Positions 10,900 to 19,835 of a DNA stretch of 31,138 nt are shown one piece after another (position 1 is the stretch's first letter; every line of letters begins with the position of its first letter). This DNA comes from Parachlorella kessleri (taxonomy: Eukaryota > Chlorophyta > Trebouxiophyceae > Chlorellales > Chlorellaceae). The position numbers and the translations under genes are program-made. The stretch is from assembly GCA_001598975.1 (NCBI GenBank), contig BBXU01001114.1:1-31138 (forward strand). Reading direction: 5' to 3'. The notes under the pieces are model-generated. The model saw only the letters and a list, made by a program, of their open reading frames with translations, ran no database searches and was not told the DNA's origin.

Positions 10900-11174
10900 T
10901 CAGTAGCGCTGCATCTCCTCTTCCAGTGGCCTTAGCTTATCTTGGGGAGAGAAGTACTGGCTCAGAACTCAGGCAAGACTCAGGCTCATTCTGCATCCAG
11001 ACCTGTCAGTCCAGTCCAGCCCAGCTCTACTCCCTGTTTGCGCTACCTGCCACCCATGCTAATACCACTGTGCCACCCACCTATTGTCACCTGGCCCACA
11101 GCTGCCTCGTGTGCTGCGTCAAAGAGTTCCACCAAACTGTACGCTGTAGTGCTGTGAGGCACAGTGAGAGCCAT
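10900..11174 (-). CDS. Possible two-exon gene for a 46-residue protein of unknown function
   Basis: Exon 1 is 11174-11091 (28 codons from ATG, CAG|gtgaca donor). Exon 2 is 10956-10900 (18 codons plus TGA, CCAG acceptor). They join in phase 0 to 46 residues, with segments AYSLVELFDAAHEAAVGQ and SPQDKLRPLEEEMQ. The composition is that of a small soluble helical protein; no signal peptide, membrane span or known motif is visible. The 134-bp intron is mostly a copy of the dispersed repeat. It starts head to head with the USP gene. It could instead be a 5' exon of the FHA-RING gene, whose first exon is missing, but the phases do not fit directly. Confidence 0.45.
10962..11065 (+). repeat. Dispersed-repeat copy filling the intron of the small gene
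   Basis: It matches the copy at 5143-5244 almost base for base from CAGAACTCAGGCAAGACTC to CACCCATGCTAATA. It accounts for about 100 of the 134 bases of intron 10957-11090. Relative to transcription it has the same orientation as the copy in S13 intron 5. Confidence 0.88.
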
Positions 11175-11564
11175 GGCAGGGACGATAGGTTGAGCTAGTT
11201 GTGAGCTTGAACTTTCAGCACGTCACAACAGCAGAGATTCGTGTGGATTGGGCGCCTGAACTTCCGATACGCAAGATGCTTCTCCAACGCACTGCAGTGC
11301 AGCCAGATGCAATCCAATGACGCCAAGGGCGCCTTTACTGATCGACAGCGATTGATGGTGCTTGCTGCCTGCCCTTGCCCCTCAGAGGGTACAATCTCCA
11401 GCCTCGACGACACCTATCCGAACCTAGTGCACAGTGCGACACTATGTTCCAGCGCCCGCAGTACGACTTCAAGTACACCCCAAGACAGGGACGACGAGGC
11501 TTTTGCCGGCTAGGCCATTGACACTGCAGCTTTCCTAGGATGTGTTACACTTAGTATAGGGCTG
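11175..11564. promoter_or_regulatory. Divergent intergenic region between the small gene and the USP gene
   Basis: About 390 bp separate the two proposed start codons, so promoters for both directions must lie here if both models are right. Open frames occur but none shows a convincing start plus splice donor. No clear TATA box was identified. Confidence 0.4.
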
Positions 11565-14500
11565 ATGCCAGGAGGCTTTGGCGGCCTGCTTCACAGCGGT
11601 GGCTGGCAGCTTAAAAGAATAACCTTTGTGCCCGCCAAGTGCCCAGATGCGCACTCCACCAACCCTGCAGAGCTTGGGCTCATCCCACTGAACGATCCCC
11701 TCCAGGTGCCTCCAAGCTTAGACCTTGTTGTTCCCGTACGGGTCGACTGACCAGCACAGCAAGCCTGAGGACACTGAAACTGTTTTCTTGTAGTCGGAGG
11801 ACGACATCATGCGCCGCCCTCCCGGGCACACGCCTAAGAACGGCAAGCTCCACCCTGCGGAGCTATTTAGTGAGAAAGATGTGGTGCTCCAGTGGTCTAC
11901 AATTCGAAAGACGGTGAGACTAGTTGCGCTAGCCTGGGAACCTTGACATGCATGGCTGCATGCATGACACTACCTGCTCTGGACACTACCTGCTGCTTGG
12001 CATCTCAAGGCAAGGCCAGACTGACTCTCCTGCCTCCAGTATCGTAGCCACTCCCTGACGGGCGCTTCGTCGCCTGCTGGACTCGCCCTTCCGCAGGGGG
12101 CTGGGTTTCAGAACCTGGGCAACACTTGCTTCATGAATGCGGTGCTCCAGTGCCTTACCCACACGCCACCGCTGGCGGAACTCTTCCTCTCCACCCGTGC
12201 CCTTACCACTGGCGCCACAAACGGGTTTGACCCGCTGGGGATTACCAGGGACCTTGTGCAGCGGTCGCTGCGGCAGCGCGGCAGCCCGGTGGTGTCGCCG
12301 GTAGCGCACGCCAAGAGCCTCCGGCGCATCTGCCGTAGGTGAGGCTCCCTGCTGGAGGCGTGCGTGGGTCTTGGGTTGTTGGTTTCCCAGGTGGTGGACT
12401 CTCCGTGGGCAAGCAGGAAGTGATGAGGAGATACTGGGCGGGCATGCTGGCATGCGTACCAGAGATGCTTTTCCCGACAAAACTTGGGGTGGTTGGGCAA
12501 TAACACTGGCATTGTGTAGTAAATGGCGTGGAACCTAGCTGCCACATGCACTGCATGGCATTTGGAGGCGCGCCTCTTGGCATGGGTGTGATGATAGCAA
12601 ACTTAGGTGAGCTGCACTCGGCTCCAGTTCCTGGAGACGGCAGCGGATGACCCACCTAATCAGTCATAGTTACACTGACCCAGCGCCACATGCCTGTCTG
12701 CATGCACTTGCCCCTTGATAGTACATTGCTCTGCTCCCTTGTTGACATGGTCTGTGTTCAGGGTTTTGAGGTCCTTGGGAACTCTGCAAGACTAGGGTGT
12801 AGCTCTACTGGCAACCTTTGTTTGCCCCTCTAGCAACTCATACATCCTTCTTTGCCCCTCTAGCAACTCATACATCCTTCTTTGCTGCCATGTGCCGCCA
12901 TCCGGTGCCTGAAGTCTGGTCTCTCTTTCTTGTGGATGGCTGTTCTGCTCAGTATATCGGGACGAGAGGACATGCCCCTCACCTCTTATGACAGTTACCA
13001 TCCGTGGCAGGGTCACCACCCAACACCCTGGCTGTGCCGTGCAGCTTCCGCCTAGGGCGCCAGGAGGATGCCCACGAGTATCTGGTGGCGCTGCTGGATG
13101 CGATCCATGAGTGCAGCATCGCCGGCATGAACCCCAAGCCGGCGCCGGAGCTTGCGCACACCAGCTTTGTCTACCGCATCTTTGCCGGCAGGATACGCAG
13201 CCAGGTAGGTGGCGGTATTTACCGGGTCCTTAACTGGTGCTTGCTCTGCTGAGCAGGCTTGCAGCGGAGGCGGTAGCGAGGCATCTGTTGGTTCGGCCGG
13301 GGCGCTGCCTGTGGTGTGTGGCGATCCTTGCCCCTATTGTGACACTGTTACACTTACAGGCACTGTTGGGTCCATCGCTGGGCATAGCTTGTAGATATAA
13401 ACCCTGGTAAGAAGACGGGGGTGGGGTCTGTCGGTTTGCAGGTGAAGTGCACGCAGTGCGGCTACGAGTCCAACACCTATGACCCCTTCCTGGACCTGTC
13501 GCTGGAGATCACCCGCGCAAACACCCTGGAGAGGGCCTTGGAGCGGTTCACAGCAGGCAAGGTCGCCGTCGACAAGCTCCTGTACAGCGGGCCTGCTGTT
13601 TGGAAGCGTGCTGCGCAAATGTGGGGTTGCAGAGGCGAGGATGGGGAATCTGGACAATGTGGAAGTGCATCAAGCTTACGCTCGAAGCTGCTGTGCAGCT
13701 TGTTGGCGTTGTTTGACACTCTGGGTGCTTCCATCATATCTCCGCTTGTGCATTGGACGTGCCTGCTAACTGAATGTCGTCACCCGCCTTGAAAGCAGGC
13801 GAGGTACTTGACGGCAGCAACAAGTACAAGTGCGCGAAGGAGAAGCGGCTCGTGCGCGCGGTCAAGCGCATGACGGTGGAGGTGGCGCCCAACGTGCTGA
13901 TGATCCAGCTCAAGCGCTTTGAGTTCTCGCTCTCAGGCCACAAGATCTCCAAGAAGGTTTGTTGGTGTGCTTATATACGTAAGAAGGACTGCCTTATGGA
14001 GGTTGAGGTGTTGTGGTGAACGTGTCTCCAATGCCCGCTGCCAGTAACTTGCTGGCACCGCATTAATGGGTGCTTGGAAAGTACCATCGCTTTCTTTTTT
14101 GCTCAGCGATTGGGGGGTAAATTGATACATAAATAGCTTTCTTGGTTGCTCACCTTACCCTCTCAGGTGGACTTTGGCACCATGTTGGACCTGTCTCCCT
14201 TCATGAGCAAGCGCCCTGTGGTGCCCGCCGTGTACGACCTGTACGGCGTGCTGGTGCACAGCGGGCACAGCGTTCACAGCGGCCACTACTACTGCTTTGT
14301 GCGCTCTGGCACCGGCATGTGGCACATCTGCGACGACACCAATGTGTCCCAGGTGCGCCGCTGATTCGCCTAGATTAAGTGGGAGCAGAAAGCAGGGCCA
14401 GGGTGGGGTGTGCGGGAGTCAAATATTTGCCAGTCCTGTTGCAGTCAGTTGTTGCTCCAGCACTGTTCATTGACGGGGCAGTAGTGGTTTGTTCTCGCAG

Positions 14501-17021
14501 GCGTAGCCTGTTTACTAGAGGGCTGCTGGTCATGTAGGGAAGGCTGCCTGCTACAGGTGTTGTCAACCTTGCTCAGTTACTTGTCTCACCAAGCGGCATG
14601 TGCCCTGCTTGTGAGCGCAAGGGCTCTTGCTTTGGACCACCGGGGTTGCAGGTCAGCGAGCGGATGGTGCTGGGACAGAAGGCCTACATACTGTTCTACA
14701 TCAAGCGGAGCTTGCCACCGGGCAAATCCGCAGGAAGGCCAGCAGCCGCTGCTGTCCACACCGCGTCCCCAGCAACAGCCACAGCAGTAGCCGCGGCGGC
14801 AGCAGCCGGGGCAGCGGTCAGCCCCGTCGCAAACCCCTTTCAGCAGCGGCAGGATGCTCGGCAGGAGCGCCAGGAAACACTGGAGCAGCAGCAGGCACAA
14901 CAGCAGCAGCAGCCGCAGGCGCAGAGCCAGCAGGAACAGCAGGCGGAGCTGAAGCAGCCATCAAATGAAGAGGTTGTTGGTCGGAAGCGCAAGCAGCGGC
15001 AGGGGCCGCCTGCCGTGGTCATTGACACTGGCAAGGCTAGGCCGCCTACGACCGCCCCAACACTGGCGGCGGCAGCAGCAGCAGGAGCAGCCCCGCAGCA
15101 GCAGGAGGCTAGGAGAAGAAAGCCCAAACAACAAGGAGCCGAGCCAGCTGTGTATCAGGCAGCGGAGGCAGCAGCGGCACCCGCACCAGGACAGGCAGCG
15201 GAGGCGGCGGCGGCAGAGGATGGCCAGCTGGCCAGTCCATTTGCAAGGCGGCTAGCTTCACCAGCGGTCACTCGACAAAGGTGTGAATGCAAGCTGTGGC
15301 GTGCCTGTGACCTTCCGTGGCATGGTGGTGGCAGCCATTGTTGCCTTTGGTTGTGCACAGCATAGTTCAGGTGCAGACGTTTGAAGGCACCTCGTGGTGG
15401 CTAACAGTGGCTCATGGTGGAGGGATGACGAAACGCACTGGGCACTGATCCCCAATGACTGAGTTTGCATTAAAGCGGGGCCTCAGAAACCCCAGCAACT
15501 GACCTCCACCGCTGTTGGCATGCTTCGTCGCCTGTTTGCTCCCTGTCAAGCGTTTTGCAAGCCATGCCATGCTCCTGGGCTTCTGGCCTGAGTCGACGTA
15601 ACGACCTGTGGCAGCAAGTACAGCTTGCCCTGCCTATCTAGGTTAGTATTTATTCTTATTTGCAGGCAGCGGGCGCGGCTGGCAGCAAGTGTTCCGCTGC
15701 TCACCCCGTCCAAGAGTCTTGGCTTGGAGGGCCTAGCCACGCTCAGCAGACGGGAGCAGCGGCTTGCCGAGCTCTCTTCCCTCCACCGAACGCTTAGCGT
15801 CGCGCGGCGGCAGCAGCAGCGACGGTCTGGACTGGCGCAGCCCTCACAGCAGCAGCAGCAGCAGCAGCAGCAGGGTGCCCAGGGCGAGGTGTCTCAACCG
15901 GAAGAGGCACGAACGGCTGTAGCAGGGAAGGGCCGAAAGGCGGCAGCAGCCAATGGTGTGGACCCCGCAGCGGCGGCAGCGGCGAATGGGACTGGGCCGT
16001 CTAGCCCGTCCTCAACCTCCATAGTCTCTGCACCGGACTGGCCGCCCATTTGGAGTCCAGGCGGTGTGCCAGCACACTCCAGCCAGGACGTGCAAGCGCA
16101 GCAGGCTCAGCAGGCGCAGCCTCTACAGCCTCCCCAGCCTACCGGCCAGGAACCAGCGGAGGCAGCAGGAGCAGCGGCAAAGCTGGGTAGGAGAAACGGC
16201 GGCGTCCCAGCTGTAGCAGCAGCAGGTGCGGCAGCTGCAACGTCGGCAGGGAGTGGGGCAGCAGTGGCGCGCGGCGCGGAGGTGAAGAAGCTGCTGCAGC
16301 AGACAGCGGGGGGCAGGCTGGGCCTGGCGGAGGGGCAGTGGGACACTGTCGATGTTGAGACCAAGCGATTGCACAACCGGATATTGCAGAGGGTGGGTGG
16401 TCAGGGCCTCGCAGTAGCTGGAGGATGAGGGGAGTGCATATATGTCGCGGGAGATTGGTGAGAAGGCTGGCTGGATACCTGGAGGGCTCAAGTGGCAAGA
16501 GTGGGGCAAGGAAGGAGGGAGTTGGCGTTGGAGCAGCGTCGCAGAAACTGGCATCGAGGGCGAGGTGCAAAGTAGCTGGTCGTGGTGTGATTGGGGTGCA
16601 TTTGGCTGTCGGGGGCTTGCCCTTGAGCAGCAGGTGGGGAAAGAAGTTTGGACCAACCATGGAGGCTGCCTGGGTGCATGGGTTGTGCCTTGGTTCCTCC
16701 ACATGAGCTGACGTCTCTTTGTGGCCATAATTGTCTCGGTTGCAGGCAGCTCCCAAGCGACGGCAGCCTGACGAGTATGACCAGGAGTACGACCTCGGCA
16801 GGGTTAAGAAGGTCAGGACCAAGGCAGCGGCTGAGACAGATGCTGACTACGAGAATGGCAATGTTGTTGCGGGGCGGGTTGGTAGCCGGGTGTTTGATGC
16901 CGCCTGGCAGGCCAAGCAGAAGGGCCAGGGTGGCGCCAGCAGCAACCCTGTGCAGCTGAGGGGCAACAAGCTCAAGAGGCAACTGCGTGACAAGCAGCAG
17001 CGGCGGCAGTGGCCGCCATGA
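11565..17021 (+). CDS. Ubiquitin-specific protease, USP36/42 (plant UBP23) type, ten exons, 917 aa
   Basis: Exons: 11565-11705, 11794-11913, 12097-12338, 13045-13204, 13442-13556, 13799-13956, 14167-14352, 14652-15280, 15666-16392, 16746-17021 (TGA). All phases agree. The enzyme removes ubiquitin from proteins. The Cys box is [19 protein letters not shown], with catalytic Cys98. The His box is [12 protein letters not shown], with His352 followed by [10 protein letters not shown] carrying the third catalytic acid near 368-369. Between them lie [13 protein letters not shown], the CTQC zinc knuckle and the QLKRFEF strand; the second zinc pair is reduced to CAKE. The catalytic domain ends near residue 400. 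A long Ala/Gln-rich, presumably disordered tail follows, with a nine-Gln run. The C-terminal block ([16 protein letters not shown], then basic) resembles the nucleolar USP36 tail. The start at 11565 is the first Met of a continuous exon and could be further upstream. Confidence 0.94.
12821..12880. repeat. Perfect 30-bp tandem duplication in a USP intron
   Basis: The unit starting TTTGCCCCTCTAGCAACTCA occurs twice without a mismatch, at 12821-12850 and 12851-12880, and a third unit begins (TTTGC) before diverging. It lies in intron 12339-13044. Confidence 0.95.
15847..15873 (+). repeat. (CAG)9 microsatellite coding poly-Gln in the USP tail
   Basis: Nine uninterrupted CAG codons lie within exon 9 of the USP gene, in the Ala/Gln-rich tail outside the catalytic domain. 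Pure CAG runs are prone to length change. Confidence 0.95.
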
Positions 17022-17668
17022 CAGCGCTCTGGCGCAGCAGATGACTAGATTCCTGCCCTGCCGACTGCTGCAACCAAACTCACGCTGCTTGACCCTGGAA
17101 CGAATCACCACTGTCCCTGTCCTGCCTGACCCTCACACCAGGATGCCCGCTGGCTTGTGTCTTAGGCATGTAGCATAGTCAAACGCTGCAGCTCCTGTCT
17201 ACTTATCTCATGATATTGTTTTGTATGTTGTACTTAGTTTTGATGTCTTTACTTGGTCTGACCCTTACCAACCCGTCGGCGACGGATTGCTGCACCTTGT
17301 TCGACCGTAGTCTTGACAAAGAGTAACACCGATGGACTCATTGAACAATGCTGGGCACACTGGTTGGGTGTTCTTCTTGTCAGCCACGCAACGAAACCAT
17401 GCATTCCGAAGCATCTATGGGAGGACATTGCGATGGTCAGGCATTGGCAGGGAGGCAGCGCACATGCACACCATGTGAACGCTACCTGAAGGAGCTAACA
17501 TCACACTGCATGCTTTCCTTGCTGCTCGCATGGCACCCTTGCGCTTGTACCGGACCGCTACCTATCAAAACTCAGGCAAGGTCCAGAGCAGAACTGCTTC
17601 CAGCCCTAGTAGCAGAACACCCACCTCTCCTCAGTTTGCCCTGCCTGCCACCCTAAACAGATACCTCT
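17022..17668. other. Convergent intergenic region between USP and IFT54
   Basis: This holds the 3' UTRs of both genes. Apart from a diverged dispersed-repeat copy at about 17569-17662, nothing was recognised. TGTAA was not found, though TGTA-containing sequence (TTGTATGTTGTACTTAG) occurs near 17220. Confidence 0.55.
17569..17662 (+). repeat. Diverged dispersed-repeat copy next to the IFT54 stop
   Basis: It starts AACTCAGGCAAGGTCCAGAG and ends CCTGCCACCCTAAACAGATA, keeping both ends of the consensus while the middle has drifted. It lies just past the IFT54 stop codon, probably in its 3' UTR. Confidence 0.65.
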
Positions 17669-19567
17669 CTACTGCACCATCCCCTGGCTTGCCGCAGTCG
17701 CAGCCGCCAGGTCCCTGTCAGCCGCTGCCAGCTTGCCCTCCCAGGCGGCCCTGGCCTCTGCCAATGCCTGCTCCTCCTCAGCTACCTTTTGGCCCACCTT
17801 GGCAGCCTGCCCTGCCCAGTGGGAGCCCTCTTTCACCATGAAGTCGAGCCCAGACTGGAGGCCCTCCAGACATTTGGCCAGCACAGCGGCATCCTGCACC
17901 AGGGGAAGCCAAACACGAACTCAAGCCAGTCCGGGCCAGTCTCTGCCTGGGCCGCCTTCAGCTGACAGACTGCAGGATAGCCATTGTCTTTCTAGCTACT
18001 GCCGTTCACGCAAAGTCATGCATCACTTCCTGTAGCATGTAACTCAAGGCTGCCTGCTTCACCTCACACATCGCCTTCACTGTTCCAGACAGCTGCAGCG
18101 CCTCAGCCCCCGCCGGCCCCGCCCGTAACAACGCCTGCTGCACTTCGTGATATCGCGCCGCCAGCGCCGGCAGCAGCGCCTGTGCCCGCTGATAGACCAC
18201 CAGCGGGCCCTGGTCACTGCCATCGCTTTCCCCTGCCTCCAGGCCCGCCTCGTCAAAGTCCAACAGAGCCTTTGCCCCCGCCGCTGCCGTCGCTGCTGTT
18301 GCGCCTGCTGCTGCCCTGGCCCCCTGTCCCTTGCCGCTGCTGCTGCGGTGGTAGGTGGGGCTGCCGCCCTGCTGGGGTGAGTGGTGGGGCCCCTTGACTG
18401 GCGGCAGTGAGGCTTGGTGGGAAGGAGAGCTGCTGGCTGATGGCATGGTGCCATCCTGCAACAGCAGGCGCGATTGTAGGGACTGCAGGCGACTTTTTAA
18501 GGCTGGGCATGGAAATGCAGATGCTGAGTGGACACCTCCGTGATCGCAAACAGGCACCGCAGCAAAGCAAGCTGGCGCTCTTTCGAGTCTCTGGGGTCCA
18601 GCATGTTCCATGCGCAAACTCGCATGCTGACCTTATTTGCCCCTTGTGCAGTGGGATTGCTTCCTGCTGCCTGCTGCTGCTGTTGCCTGGAGAGCACGAC
18701 CTGCAGGAGGCACAGGCTTCCTCATTCATTTCTCTGCAACGCCTGAAGCCTGCACAGCTCGCAAGCACAACAGTGCACCCTGCAAATGCACTCGATGACA
18801 TACCTTGACAGCCTGAGCGCCGTTGCTTTGCAGAGCTGCCTTGCCGAGCATCTGTAAGAAGGTGTTGGTCTGCTCCGGCTCCTGCCCAGCCACTATCTGG
18901 AGCAGCATTCAATCACGTGGAATCTGTACTTCAAAGTGGGATTAGCAGTTTGGTGGAGATCATGCAATCAACCACTTGCAGACTGTCAAGTTTGTGATAT
19001 CATGGACAGGCCTATAAGAGTAGTTGTGTGCCCACACATGCAGGCTCTGGACAACTATCTACCTTAGAGGAGCGGGCCGCCACTGGCTGGTTCAAAGAGA
19101 GGCTGACCACGTCCATTATCTTCTGCAAGTAGGCCATCTTAGCTTCCTTCTCCTGCGCAAGTTGCATGAAAAATTCAGACAAGCATCACCAATATACAGT
19201 CATACGATATATTCTTGGCCCTCCCCCCGCATATGACACCTACTCCCTTGTTTGGCTAGCTTCTTAACTTACTGTGATGGCCCTGGAGTCAAGCTCTACA
19301 CCACTGTACAAGCCGACTGCAAAGCCTGTAGTCCGCATCACCTGCAGCTTGACACTAGGCTGGGTTGCCCTCCAAGGGAGGTACTGCAATCAGCAAGGTT
19401 GTTGTGATCAGAACCTGGTCACTCTGCGTTCCTACCTCGGAGATAACATCGTGGAGAAACCGAAAAGGAGGCCTGGTTAGCAGCGATTCCTGAAGCCTAG
19501 GCTTGATGACCAGCGGGTTGTCGGGATTCTGTAGGAGCTGCACTGTTGCTTGCCAGTAGTCAGCCAT
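17669..19567 (-). CDS. IFT54: Intraflagellar transport protein IFT54 (TRAF3IP1/MIP-T3), seven exons, 377 aa
   Basis: Exons in order: 19567-19436, 19341-19273, 19152-19063, 18896-18804, 18700-18632, 18482-18027, 17893-17669 (TAG). All phases agree; the start of exon 6 is the least certain. IFT54 is an IFT-B subunit that binds IFT20 and carries tubulin along the cilium. Residues 1-128 match the calponin-homology-like head of the family: LLTRPPFRFLHDVISE, TTGFAVGLYSGVEL, KEAKMAYLQKIMDVV and VAGQEPEQTNTFLQMLGKA. Next comes a Gln-rich then Ser/Pro/Gly-rich linker. Residues from about 230 form helical, heptad-like segments (YHEVQQALLRAG, VGQKVAEEEQALAEARAAWEG), the IFT20-binding coiled coil. At 377 aa it is shorter than the human protein (about 690), mainly in the linker. 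Its presence implies the organism makes, or recently made, flagella. It starts 268 bp from NUP54 on the other strand. Confidence 0.92.
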
Positions 19568-19835
19568 GTTGACACCGAGGAGAGTAGCACCGAGTTCCTC
19601 GCTTGTCCAAGGTTAAGTCAAATAAGTGACCGCAGTCCTAGGGAAATCGTACTTCGGGCACTACGAAACAAGACCTTCGTTTATTTTCGTATAGGCCTGC
19701 TTAATGAATCTTCTTGAAATAGTGATCACATTATATACACACAAACCGCGCCCTTAGTAACTGCTCCATGACACCTTGGTGTTGTGTGATGGCTGCTTGT
19801 GATTCTAGTTTCTGACGCCCTACAGCCCTTAGACC
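19568..19835. promoter_or_regulatory. Short divergent promoter region between IFT54 and NUP54
   Basis: Only 268 bp separate the two start codons, which point away from each other. Both core promoters and 5' UTRs must fit here, so elements may be shared. An AT-rich stretch with ATATATACA-like sequence at about 19730-19745 could hold a TATA element; this is a guess. Confidence 0.55.

Noticed and set aside
11241..11513. Open frame with ATG upstream of the USP gene
   Set aside because: No splice donor or domain links it to USP; the exon starting at 11565 gives a complete in-phase model, so this is left as 5' flank.
14840..15127. Cys/Ala-rich minus-strand frame
   Set aside because: It is the reverse reading of CAG/GCA-rich USP tail codons, which always gives Cys/Ala strings.
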